A stretch of 64,000 bases of DNA from Gerris lacustris. Lineage: Eukaryota; Arthropoda; Insecta; Hemiptera; Gerridae. A program made the translations under genes and the position numbers. Within the stretch, counting starts at the first letter, position 1; each line of letters opens with the position of its first letter. Shown here piece by piece: positions 43,468-54,255 of the stretch. The DNA lies in NCBI GenBank assembly GCA_951217055.1, contig CATNVA010000018.1, positions 620,001-684,000 of the forward strand, read 5' to 3'. Below the pieces are notes generated by a model, which did not search any database, was not told where the DNA came from, and saw nothing but the letters and a program-made list of their open reading frames with translations.

Positions 43468-45701
43468 CTAGCTGGGTACCCGTGCTTCGCTACGGAGTGT
43501 TATTATAATTAGATAAGTTTATAAACAACCATAATGAAACATATAAATTATTTTACTATGCAAGAATATCTAGGTTCTATCTCTCTCACCTATTTCTATA
43601 CCCCCTCCTCTTTGATAAGCTAATTTTAAAATATCCTAAATTCCCCCCCCCCCCCCCCCCTAAAGTAAAATATGACAAAACAATACATAAAAACTATTAC
43701 TCTACTCTTAAATCATTACATTGACCCCGTATTCATTACTTGTACCATACCCCTGTGTATACCAAATTTACATGAATTTCCAAAATTCATGTAGGCTGTC
43801 ATTTTCCCCTTGCTTTGAAGTTCAAGTGGGCAAATTTTTATGGACATCGAACTAAAACTGTAGATTTCTATAAAGAACATACACCCACATACATTGATTT
43901 TTATATATAGGTATAGCTATAAATTTCCATTTTTCCACCTCCTAAATAAAATTGTACATAATAACAATTACTTTTCTCCTAAAGTGCTTTTCAACGATAT
44001 GCATAATATGAAGGTAATCCATTACTTTGACATTTTTACACCGTACCCCTTTGTACCAAAATTTAAATTTCGAAAATTCATGTAGACAGTGACCTCCCCC
44101 TTGCTTTGAAGGGAAAGTGAGTAAATATTCATCAAATTATATAATGAGGGGATAAAACTGTAGATTTGTATAAAAGACATACCCTCATACAGACACTCTT
44201 CTTTTTTTATATGATATAGCTATATTTTTTCATTTTACCCCCTCCTAAATGAAAATACATACGACAAAACTGTACATAACAACAATTAATGTAATCTTAA
44301 AGAGCTTTTCAACGATATCCATCATAAAGAGTATTCAGTCCTTTGACCCCGTATTCATTATTGTACCCTGTTCCCTGTGTACCAAAATTTAAATTTCGAA
44401 AATTCATGTAGACAATGATTTTTTCTTCCTTTGAAGGTCAAGTGTGCATTTTTTGATCGAGATCGGACTAAAACTATGGATTTGTATAAAGAACATACAC
44501 ACATACGTTGACTTTTAGATATATTTTTCCCATTACCCCCCTAAATGCACGTAAAAACAATTACTGTACTCTTAATGAGCTTTTCAACAGTGTGCATCAT
44601 CAAGGGTTTTCAATACTTTGACATTTGTACCCCGAACCTCTGTGTAACAAAAATTAAATTTCGAACATTCATGTAGACAGAGATCTTTCCCTTGCTCTGA
44701 AGGTCAAGTGAGCAAATTTTTATCGAGATCGAATTAAAACTGTTGAGTTGTATAAAGAACATAAACACACTCACACATATACGTTGACTTTTATAGATAT
44801 ACATTTCCATTTTACCCCCCTCCTAAATAAAAATATGACAAAAACGTACTTAACAACAATTAATGTACTCTTAAAGAGCTTTTCAACTATATGCATCATG
44901 AAGGGTATCCATTACTTTGACATTTGTACCCCGTACCTCTGTGTACCAAAATTTTAACATCGGAAAATCATGTAGGCAGTGACCTTCACCTTATTTAGAA
45001 GAAAAGAGTGTAAATATTCATCAAATTGGGATAAAACTGTAGATTTGTATAAAAGATTCTCTCATATAGATACTCTTCTTTTTAAATATAGATATAGCTA
45101 TATTTTTCCATTTTACCCCCCTCCTAAATGAAAATATGACAAAACTATACATAACAACAATGACTGTACTCTTAAAGAGCTTTTCAACGATATGCATCAC
45201 GAAGGGTATTCATTACTTTGACCCCGTATTCATTACTTGTACCCCGTACCCCTGTGTACCAAAATTTAAATTTCGAAAATTCATGTAGACTTTGACTTTC
45301 CCCTTGCTTTGAAGGTGAAGTGTGCAAATTTTCATCGAGATCGGACTAAAACTGTAGATTTGTATAAAGAACAAATAAGATATAGCTATATTTTTCCATT
45401 TTACCCCCCTCCTAAATGAAAATATGACAAAACTATACATAACAACAATTACTGTACTCTTAAAGAGCTTTTCAACGATATGCATCACGAAGGGTATTCA
45501 TTACTTTGACCCCGTATTCATTACTTGTACCCCGTACCCCTGTGTACCAAAATTGAAATTTCGAAAATCCATGTAGACCTTGATTGTTTCCTTGCTTTGA
45601 AGGTCAAATGTGCAAATTTTCATCGAGATCGGACCAAAACTGTAGATTTGTATAAAGAACAAACACACACACACACATACGTTGACTTTTATATATATAG
45701 A
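43468..45701 (-). mobile_element. non-autonomous Helitron, family A copy 3
   Basis: Abuts copy 2 without any base between: in the Helitron sense copy 3 ends CAGCTAG and copy 2 starts TCTATATAT directly. The TC end of copy 3 follows an A (the base at 45702 is T on the plus strand). It has the same unit structure and a (C)n run at 43646-43663. Bases 45702-45993 after it are AT-rich without features. Confidence 0.82.
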
Positions 45702-45993
45702 TAATATTGTTTTACACTAACAGTGTATCGTTTGCGTTAAATTTCATAACATACCACAAACTAAACCAGATATAAAAAAAAATCTAAATTTCGCTATAAT
45801 ACAATTTACCTCACTATACAATACCATTTAATAATATAAATAACACCTGGAATAAGTAACTTTTTAATAATAAGAATAACAGTATCATATTATACTGTAG
45901 TATCATTAATATAACTACATTCTTAAATTTAAATACATTCTAAATTTAAATAAAGTTATGTAAAAAAAATAATTTCATGGTTAAATTTTCGAT

Positions 45994-46007
45994 TTCGAGT
46001 TTAGATA
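45994..46007. repeat. target-site duplication of the 46008-51558 LINE, left copy
   Basis: TTCGAGTTTAGATA is exactly repeated at 51559-51572 on the other side of the LINE. The perfect 14 bp match indicates a recent insertion. Confidence 0.92.
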
Positions 46008-46219
46008 ATAATAATAATAATAATATAATAATTCTTTATTTGTTTATAAAACTAAGGTTTTATACAAATGAGTTGCTTTTTCGCAGTATACATAATCACT
46101 AGAGCAACAACGTAACATTAATTACAAGTGACATAAATATTATATTATCGAAAAAAAAGTAAATGAACAATAAATTAAGATATGGAATTTCTTCATTTCA
46201 GCATATCTTTCCAGTTTCA

Positions 46220-46238
46220 TATATATATATATACACAT

Positions 46239-46337
<99 letters not shown>

Positions 46338-46440
46338 TATATACACATATATATATACATACATACACACACACATACACACACACACATACATATATAT
46401 ATACACACATACACACAACATACACACACATATATATATA
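46220..46440. repeat. (TA)n/(CA)n compound microsatellite in the LINE 3' UTR
   Basis: A long TATATA run (about 46250-46330) is followed by mixed ATACACAC/ATATAT blocks; a poly-T run follows at 46461-46485. All open frames over it (46140-46594, both strands) are simple-repeat translations. Confidence 0.95.
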
Positions 46441-46760
46441 CATAATAATAATAACAAGTTCTTTTTTTTTTTTTTTTTTTTTTTTCCATTGACATATGGA
46501 AAAGAATAAATACATTAATATGTAAAGATAAACGTAACAATTTAGAGAAAGACTTATAATATGAAGACAACATGGATTTAGAGCGTGATAACATAAATTA
46601 AAGACATTTTATTTATTTATTTTATGTATGTACAAAAGAAAATTAACGGACTTATGCTCCTAGGCTTGTAAATCAGTTTATTTGTTTACTGGTTTGTATT
46701 ATGAAACGGATATAATCTCCTTTTTAGATATTTATATAATAACTATAAAGTGTGATGAAT

Positions 46761-49700
46761 TTATTCGTTGATTAAAAAAGATCTTATCTTTAAGAAATTA
46801 ACGAAGAAGTAATAAAGGGATTTTGCGATTTGTGGAGAAAACGTATTTAGAATAGAGGCGATGTTGATATCTTGCGAGCTACTGAGGTCCACGATGTTTA
46901 GAGGTAGGTATTGTTGTCTCTGCAAAGTGTACATGGGACACACAAACATGATGTGATTAAGGGTTTCACGCTCATCTAGGTTACATACGGTACACTTATC
47001 CTCGGTTTTTATTTTGTAGACAATTCCTTTTATAGTCATTTTTAAACAACCGAAACCGGAGGTGCGGACTTGGGCTAGAAGTTTCTGCATAGGAAAAGAG
47101 ATTCCGGAGTGTAAGTAATCGTGCTCCCGGGACTCGGAACAATTTAGTATTTTATAAAATGAGCTATATGAGGACTTTTCAATATTGGTGAAATCGATTA
47201 ACTTCAGGTTTTTTCTAAAAGTTGCCAGGATTGACGTGATTAAATTATTACTTATGGTGTTTTCAAACAAAATATTAGGGTCGTCACAAAGTGGATTTAC
47301 TAATTGTTTAAGCTGAGACATCCAGTTGAATTTAGTGAAATTTGAGGGGGAGGAGTCAAGCAGTTTAAGCTGGTTAAAGCAGATCTTGAGTAAGGCGTCC
47401 TGCTCCTGCGTGTGCAGATGATTGAGCCAAGATAGCGCCTGTTTTAGCACAAACACGGCTATGTGCTCTAGTCCGAACTCCTCTCTTACTATGTAGTGGG
47501 GGGTGTTTTTATTAAGGCAGAAAAAATGTTTAAAGAAGGCGTTCTGGGCCGTCTCTAGGTCGTCCATATAGCGGAGACCCCAGATTTGGGCACCGTAAGT
47601 CAAAGTTGATACTATACAAGCCTTGTATGTCTTTAAAAGAGCGTCAAAAGATCTGTTTTTGGCTTTGGACATAGTTTCTCTAAGAACCCCGGCTGCTGAA
47701 CGTCCTCGACTCGTGGCCTGCTTCAGTGCAGTTTCGAAGACACCCTTTCTAGAGAAGTTTACTCCGAGGTAGTTAAAGGTGGACACCTCCTGTATAATTT
47801 CATTATTATAAAAAACCTGTCTTCTATTTGGGGACAGTCCACCCTTACTGAAGATAACTAATTTAGTCTTCGCTGAGTTTACTTCCAGGTCATTATTCTT
47901 ACAGTAATCTAGAAGCGCACTCATTGTATGATTCATATTCACTGGGGAATCCGAAAAGACAATTAAGTCGTCCGCGTACATTAAGATCAGTAGATCTGTA
48001 GTGCCGTTAATACTGACGCCCTTGCAGTCCCTAGACTTCAAAAAGTCTTCCAGATCGGCGGTAAAAAGGTTAAATAAAGCCGGCGACATACTTTCACCTT
48101 GCATGAGGCCTCTGCCTATATCGATGTCCTTCGATAATTGAGAATTGTACCTTATTTTTGTACAAGCGTTAACGTACAGGTTTTTAATAAATTTCAAATA
48201 CTTGTCACTGAGACCCATCAAGTAAAGTTTCTCTAATAACTTTTGGTGTGAAATCCGGTCAAAGGCTTTTTTGTCTATAAAAGTCGCATATACTTTTCTT
48301 TTAGGGAGCCGTAGATGAATATGAACAACCGATGTCAATATAAAAATATTGTCCAAACAGCCTTTCCCTTTTCGAAAGCCAGCTTGGATTTCGGGTATTT
48401 TTTTATATTTATCACACCATAACGCTAGACGCCTGTTCAAGACGGACGTGAAGGCTTTAGCAATGCAATTAATCAAGCTGATTCCTCTGTAATTTTGCAG
48501 ATCGTCTGTGTCCCCTTTTTTGAACAGAAGAAACGTTATCGTTTTAGACCATTCAATTGGAGTGGACCCAGTTTCAAGAATTTTATTAAATAACGCGGTC
48601 AAATAAAATCGCCAATTATCTGGTAAATTTTTATAAAATTCGTAATTAATACCATCTGTGCCCGGGCTAGAATTATTTTTCATTACGTTTAAAGAATCTA
48701 TTATTTCATCAGCCGTGATTGCACCGTCGAGTTCCTCCACATGCCTTCTTGGAATAACTAAATTGCTTATTTCAGTAAACGATAGTAGATATGAAAAATA
48801 ATCTTCACAATCTTTAATTGATAAGTTAGAAGGAGACTTGGATTTTTTCTTTTTAAAATTCTTAATACAATACCAGAACTCTTTCGTATTTTTTACATTG
48901 GACAAAATATCCATTACTGATTTATTGTATGCCTTTTTTTTAGATCTTATTTTTTTAGTGTAATCTTTTGTCGCTTTAATGTAAGTAGATTTAAAAGGGT
49001 CTTTAAAGTTGGCTTTTACGCATTGCCTAAGGCTGCGCTTTAGACTTATTTTTAAAGTGTAACATTCAGAGTCAAACCAGATTTTATTTTTAGAATAATT
49101 ATTACTTTTACTAACTTTATGAGACATAATTGTTTTCAACCCTATCTGAGAGGACACATCTTTTATTGTATTTACTATGTTACCATAAAGCAACTCTGTT
49201 GAGGATTGTGCGTCGTAAGCCACACAAGGGGAATTTAACATTTCTGTCTGATATAAGCCCTTCATTGAGCTGTTCCAATTATATTTTTCATAAGTAAGAG
49301 TTAATGCTTTCTCAGAAAATAAGGTTTTATTTTTAGAATAAAGTGATATTTTTAGAGGGAAATGGTTAAACATGCTGACGTTCGACAATACTTCTAAATC
49401 CTTAACGTTTTCTAATTCCGGGATTCGACACCAAACTAAATCTACTGTACTGCAGCCATTACTACTACAGTAAGTAAAACTACCATTACTATCGGAAAGA
49501 GTTCTGCCGTTTAGAAGAACGAACCCCGAAAGCTCCAATATTTCAGCTAACCCACGTCCACGCTTATCATATTTAGAGTCTAAGTTTCTCCTATAGCGAA
49601 TAAGATTAGTATTATTAACTTCAAAAGGCAAATTATAATTCATACCCGAAACGCGCGCGTTAAAGTCGCCCCCATTAATTAACAATTCGTCTGGGTATTT

Positions 49701-50126
49701 ATTAATTAACAAATCTAAGGAATCCTTGAACATATTCAGAATAAAATCAGCATTGAGTGAAGGCTTAAAGTATACAGAGACTACAATAATAGTTACGTTA
49801 TTACCTAAATTTGTAAGTTTACAAAAAATCCAGTGTTCGCAGGATTCTATAACCTCTACGGATAGACGCGGGGAAACGAAGACTGCCAGACCGCCACTTG
49901 CACGCCCCTTACTTTTTTCTTTTAGCGCCTTCGAAGAGATGACGGAGTAATTCTGGAGGCCTGTTGGTGGAGAGGTGATTTCAGTAGTTAACCAAGTTTC
50001 ACTTAAGCAAACGACATCAATTCCTATAAAGTGGTTTTGTTCTTCAATAAAACTGTTGTACCCTCCACTGTTCCAAAACACTATGCTTACTTCCTCCTTC
50101 GGCATCAAGTGGTGGGATGGTTTCAT
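46761..50126 (-). CDS. LINE ORF2: APE endonuclease and reverse transcriptase, 1121 aa
   Basis: Target-primed reverse transcription enzyme. EN spans about residues 10-260 with LSETWL (41-46), GGLAVFVSP, VVSVYFKPS and GGDFNARV (152-159). The SDH block reads SMFNHFPL (251-258), N in place of the usual D. RT spans about 470-770: TFLLFKKGDTDDLQNYRGIS, QAGFRKGKGCLDNIFIL, motif A FIDKKAFD (616-623), GLMQGESMSPALFN and motif C YADD (717-720). The C-terminus has CTVC-x9-H-x4-C. Motif A is one residue shorter than the D-x-x-K-A-F/Y-D of the other LINEs here. It starts 6 bases after the ORF1 stop, which suggests reinitiation. Confidence 0.93.
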   Translation of the reverse strand: MKPSHHLMPKEEVSIVFWNSGGYNSFIEEQNHFIGIDVVCLSETWLTTEITSPPTGLQNYSVISSKALKEKSKGRASGGLAVFVSPRLSVEVIESCEHWIFCKLTNLGNNVTIIVVSVYFKPSLNADFILNMFKDSLDLLINKYPDELLINGGDFNARVSGMNYNLPFEVNNTNLIRYRRNLDSKYDKRGRGLAEILELSGFVLLNGRTLSDSNGSFTYCSSNGCSTVDLVWCRIPELENVKDLEVLSNVSMFNHFPLKISLYSKNKTLFSEKALTLTYEKYNWNSSMKGLYQTEMLNSPCVAYDAQSSTELLYGNIVNTIKDVSSQIGLKTIMSHKVSKSNNYSKNKIWFDSECYTLKISLKRSLRQCVKANFKDPFKSTYIKATKDYTKKIRSKKKAYNKSVMDILSNVKNTKEFWYCIKNFKKKKSKSPSNLSIKDCEDYFSYLLSFTEISNLVIPRRHVEELDGAITADEIIDSLNVMKNNSSPGTDGINYEFYKNLPDNWRFYLTALFNKILETGSTPIEWSKTITFLLFKKGDTDDLQNYRGISLINCIAKAFTSVLNRRLALWCDKYKKIPEIQAGFRKGKGCLDNIFILTSVVHIHLRLPKRKVYATFIDKKAFDRISHQKLLEKLYLMGLSDKYLKFIKNLYVNACTKIRYNSQLSKDIDIGRGLMQGESMSPALFNLFTADLEDFLKSRDCKGVSINGTTDLLILMYADDLIVFSDSPVNMNHTMSALLDYCKNNDLEVNSAKTKLVIFSKGGLSPNRRQVFYNNEIIQEVSTFNYLGVNFSRKGVFETALKQATSRGRSAAGVLRETMSKAKNRSFDALLKTYKACIVSTLTYGAQIWGLRYMDDLETAQNAFFKHFFCLNKNTPHYIVREEFGLEHIAVFVLKQALSWLNHLHTQEQDALLKICFNQLKLLDSSPSNFTKFNWMSQLKQLVNPLCDDPNILFENTISNNLITSILATFRKNLKLIDFTNIEKSSYSSFYKILNCSESREHDYLHSGISFPMQKLLAQVRTSGFGCLKMTIKGIVYKIKTEDKCTVCNLDERETLNHIMFVCPMYTLQRQQYLPLNIVDLSSSQDINIASILNTFSPQIAKSLYYFFVNFLKIRSFLINE

Positions 50127-50132
50127 TTGGCG

Positions 50133-50999
50133 TCATGCACTTCTATTATTCTTCCTATCTGGGCCGCCGGTACTACTGTCAAGGAGCCTTTCCACAGTCG
50201 ATACATCTACATCCAGTATTTCACTCAGTTTTTTTAATCCGTTCTCGCCTCTCCAAAGAAGCTGGCCGTCACGTGACAATTTGAATTTTTCTTTTTCAAT
50301 AATAATAAAATCAAATCGTACAGATGGTCTGATTTTATCGTTCAAAACAATGATTTCCTTACGCAGTGAGTGTAGTTTTTTCCTCTTCATCTGAGTATTA
50401 ATATTAAAATCCCTATGTACTATAAAATCCGTTCCTTTAAGTTTTCTGCAATTCTGGGTGACTGTTATTACGTCAGTTGAGTTTTTAAAGTTAGCCAGTA
50501 GCGGCCTGCAACCATCTGAAACAGATGCGTTTCCTATAGGGTAGACTTTGTTGACCGTTAAATCGTGACAGCCTAAGAAGTTAGAACAGAAATCCTTTAT
50601 TACATCCGTTAAAACGTCCTTTTCAGTGTACTGAATGCCTCTAAATATTAGGTTTTTCTCCTTCATCTTATTATCCATATCCTCTATTTTCCTATTAATT
50701 AACGCTATCTCCTCTTTGACAGAGTCCAGCTCCTTTTTCAGCTTTACGTTCTCCGCTCTAACTTCCTCGAATTCCTGTCTGATCTCCGCCTTAAATTGGT
50801 TGAGGTCATCTTTCGATGCAAGATTCAGTTCTCCGACCGCCAGTTTGATTAAACTAACCATATCATCCGCCCCCATATCGCTTACTCGAGCCATGGTTAC
50901 CTTGGAATATTTCTTTTCCGGAGAGCTGTTATTTTTAGGGTTGACTTCCCTTGGCCTCTTTTTTGAATGCTCCAAATATTTCTTAATAGAATTGGGCAT
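50133..50999 (-). CDS. LINE ORF1, 288 aa, RNA-binding protein
   Basis: A basic N-terminus (YLEHSKKRPREVNPKNN) is followed by a coiled coil at about residues 65-115 (EIRQEFEEVRAENVKLKKEL, then VKEEIALINRKIEDMDNK). An RRM-like module starts KEKNLIFRGIQYTEKDV and includes NKVYPIGNAS, CRPLLANFKNS and KLKGTDFIVHRD. The C-terminus (GENGLKKLSEILDVDVSTVE) matches the ORF1 at 36929. Such proteins trimerise and coat LINE RNA. No stop or frameshift. Confidence 0.85.
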   Translation of the reverse strand: MPNSIKKYLEHSKKRPREVNPKNNSSPEKKYSKVTMARVSDMGADDMVSLIKLAVGELNLASKDDLNQFKAEIRQEFEEVRAENVKLKKELDSVKEEIALINRKIEDMDNKMKEKNLIFRGIQYTEKDVLTDVIKDFCSNFLGCHDLTVNKVYPIGNASVSDGCRPLLANFKNSTDVITVTQNCRKLKGTDFIVHRDFNINTQMKRKKLHSLRKEIIVLNDKIRPSVRFDFIIIEKEKFKLSRDGQLLWRGENGLKKLSEILDVDVSTVERLLDSSTGGPDRKNNRSA

Positions 51000-51558
51000 G
51001 AGATAAATAGTGAATTTTTATCTTATAATAAATAGAGAGTTTTCAGTTATTTACCACAATGAAAATAAATAATGAAAGAAGAATTTTACTGTTTATATCT
51101 TATCAATCAAAATATTATGATTTAAACAACTCGTATGATTAGTGAGTCACCTCAGGTAACATGCGTAACGTCACCGCAGCTAGTAGTAGAGTTGAATGAA
51201 ACCCCTACCACTCCGCCACTATAGAAAGAGTCTTAATGGAGTTACCACCACTATAGCACCCGCGCACGCGCAGTCCATATAACCCCTACTATTGCTCACA
51301 CCGATCCGTTTGCATGTGAAAAAACGACTTAACTGCCAAAAAAAAGTGATTCTTGACAATAGAATTTGAGAAATCTACTTCAAATAACTAATTATTATAA
51401 TAGTAAAACAACTAAATTTTATACACAATCGATCAAAATAATTTTGGGCTACAACGTTATCTACTTTTTTTCGCAATATATTGCTGCTTAATACTTAAAA
51501 AACAAGATTAATTACGGAGCCGATGCGCACTGTACAGCGTCCTTGACGCAACTCCCAC
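51000..51558 (-). promoter_or_regulatory. 5' UTR and presumed internal promoter of the LINE
   Basis: Non-coding, between the TSD and ORF1. It is less AT-rich than its surroundings, with TGCGGTGACGTTACGCATG and a GTTACCTGAGGTGACTCAC block on the minus strand. Retrotransposition of a full-length copy requires a promoter here; I see no certain core motif. Confidence 0.5.
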
Positions 51559-51572
51559 TTCGAGTTTAGATA

Positions 51573-53460
51573 GAATCTTAGTTGTTTTGAATCAGCTGTT
51601 CTGTGATGACGTAATAGTTGTGGAAGGTCATGTTACAGTTTAAAGTGGGTGTGTGTATGACGTCACGTATTCGATTTCAGATATAATTAGATTAAATGTT
51701 ATGTTCTTGAATGAAGGAGATAATTAAATTAAGTCTATATTTTTTTTATCATTGAATAGTTTATTTTAGAGATCAATTGAGAATTTTTTAGTTCATTCAG
51801 TTTTTTTTCTTCGTTGACAAATTACTTCCGGTAGGTTGGTTTTTCTGTGAATCTTAAGATAAGGGATGTACCTTACCGAGAATCCACCCCCTCTTTTTTC
51901 ATACGCTCCTGGGATGTTCAACGAGACTGACTGCTTTTCCAGGACGTGTCCGTTTCAGCCGACGAGATGTGATTGAGCCGCCATTTTTTTAAGACTAAAT
52001 TTTGTCTTAAGTTTTTTTTGTAGTCTTGTAGTAAGGCGTATTTTTTTATTGAAATTGAATTTATTCTTCTCATCTTATGATGAAAACTTCCGTTCCGTCA
52101 TGAAGACGTAAGTTGAATTTTTTATTCTTGATTTTTTTTGGCTAGATCAAAGTTAGTAAAAATAGCTAATCCATGCTATTCTAATTATAGGGCTTTATGC
52201 TGGGATCGATTTTTGAGCTGTGATCTACGTTAGATCTGCTGGTATCGACATTATAAATTTAATCCTGAGTTGACTGTCGACATCTTTAATTCATATTCGT
52301 CGTTGACCGTCTCATTTCTCGAATCCTCTAGATTTTTCTGCGACTGCGTGGACTTTGAATTTCGGCTGCACCACATGTGACTAGGAATGAAAATTACGTA
52401 TTAATTTTTATTTATTCTTTTTTAAATTAAGTCAAGAGATTTGAATAAAAGAAAATTATGCTGTCTAAGCTAATTAAGTAATTTGTTAATTTAATTTAAA
52501 TTCTCAACCAATTTTTTATAGAAACTTAGACTAGAATCACCATATGGTGAGAGGATATTTTAATTGGTGAAGACGAGGTTAGAATTAAATTGAGTTAGTC
52601 ATTTTCTCTACGAAATAATTTGTTAATTGTTGTATTCAATATGATATTCTCAGATACAAAAGGTTCATTCATATTCAACCATGATTTTATTTAATATTTA
52701 AGTAAATTTTGATGAGATAAGTTATTTTTCCTCCATGTGGAGAGATTTTATTGAAAGTAAGTCCTAATGTTCGTAAATATGTTTAATCGTCAGTTAAAGA
52801 GCTACCTGTGATAAGAAACAAATTAAACAGAATTTTAATAAATTAAATATTTTAATTGTAATTTTATTTTATGATATCATCTATAACCTTTCTTCAGTAA
52901 TTTTTTAATAAAATGGTACAATATAAGTAAACTCCACATTTTGGCCCCTATAGATGGTGACACAGTTTAAACACCACATTTTGTCGCCCGGTCAGTTGAC
53001 TAAACACCACATTTTGGCTTCTGGACAGTAGACTTGGATGACTTAAACACCACAATACATTAAAGATTATTTTTAGATTTAAACATATATTCCTTTGTAT
53101 GTACTACATTGAAAATCCGTCGACCCAAAGTCCATGAACTCGCTGCTAACTATGTTAGCGAATTTTCAAAGAAAATTACGCTATTGCAATGGCTTCAAAA
53201 ATTTTGTAATGCGAATTTTTGAAAAATTTTTCCATGGAAATCCGTTTTATACCATTCTGAATCGATTCCTAAAATTTAACACTTTTTTTATGTATGTATG
53301 TATATATGTGTCACTCCAGACGATATCTCCCCTTAGGATGCACTTAAAAATTTCAAACAAATTTTAAAATGTCAATAATATCAAAAGAAAGGATGAGTTC
53401 ATTGGCCAGAATTTTTGGAGTACATTTAGGGGTCAAATTTTGACCATATAGGGTCAAAAA
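51573..53460. other. non-coding flank, partly LTR-like; PBS-like tandem motif
   Basis: At 52930-53060 the motif AAACACCACATTTTGGC recurs about four times (with GCCCCTATAG, TCGCCCGGTCAGTTGAC and TTCTGGACAG after it). This resembles an LTR end joined to a TGGCGCC-type primer site, and TTTAATAAAATGG near 52905 could be a poly(A) signal. Two LTRs are not visible. 51573-52900 and 53060-53460 hold no gene; the 77-codon frame at 53134 is unrecognised. Confidence 0.35.
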
Positions 53461-53474
53461 ACGTGTTTTTTCCA

Positions 53475-53615
53475 TTTTACCCCCCTTTTATGTGAAAATA
53501 TGATAAAAGTGTAAATAACAACAATTACTGTACTCTTAAAGAGCTTTCCAACGACATGCATCTTGAAGGGTAAATACTATTTTGACTTTTGTACCCCGTA
53601 CCCCTGTGTACCAAT
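53475..53615 (-). repeat. solitary GTAC-rich Helitron unit fragment
   Basis: CATTTTACCCCCC, TAACAACAATTACTGTACTC, AAAGAGCTTTCCAACGACAT and TACCCCGTACCCCTGTGTAC occur in the order of the family A/B unit, but without Helitron ends nearby. The variant GACATGCAT is shared with the TIR element at 60900-62530. Confidence 0.75.
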
Positions 53616-54255
53616 TTTTTTTTTTTACCCGAGCAAATTCTAAACCAAAATTTTCCTATATTATCATAAGCCAATAAAACGCCGATTTCTTTGAAAATTC
53701 GCTCATTAAGTCATGGTGCATGACTGGACTTTTTTATTTATTCCTTTATTTTTTTTCTTTTACAACAACGAACCGGCTGTTTAATTATTTACTGTTTTAA
53801 ATAGGTTTAATTATTTATTGCTTCCGAGCTTACCGAAGGTAACGGAAGCATTGTGTTCACTTTTGAGAACAAAAAAGTTTTATGCCTCCAATTTTAAAAA
53901 TTCCAAGACAGAAATCCGTTTCAGACATCAGGGAACATTTTTGGTTCCGTGTCTGTGTGTCTGTCTGTCTGTCTGTCTGTCTGTCGGTCTGTGTGTCCGC
54001 GAATCGTGAAACGTGCGACGACAACTTAAGTAAATGTTGCTCGATTATGATGAAATTTGGTAGACATGTTTATTGAACGAGCGCAGTGAGTTCTTCATTT
54101 CAGAGACTTGGGATTTGAAAAGTTTGTGTGTTTGTTTGTGTGTTTGTTTGTCTAACGATAACTGGAGTAAAAACTGATCAATTTCAACGAAATTTGGCAC
54201 ATATATGCATCTCAGCGTTTGTGAGAAGTGTATAGTTTTTGGAAATTCTGCACTA

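Larger units (their letters stand above)
46008..51558 (-). mobile_element. CR1/Jockey-like LINE, full length, both ORFs intact
   Basis: The 5.55 kb element has a ~560 bp 5' UTR starting GTGGGAGTTGCGTCAAGGAC, ORF1 (50999-50133), ORF2 (50126-46761), a 3' UTR with a long TA/CA microsatellite, and an (ATT)n tail. Its TSDs are identical. It is the youngest-looking element of the window and the only one with both frames fully open. Confidence 0.92.

Noticed and set aside
46140..46594. Open frames of 87-125 codons on both strands rich in Y, I, H and V.
   Set aside because: They are translations of the (TA)n/(CA)n microsatellite in the LINE 3' UTR.
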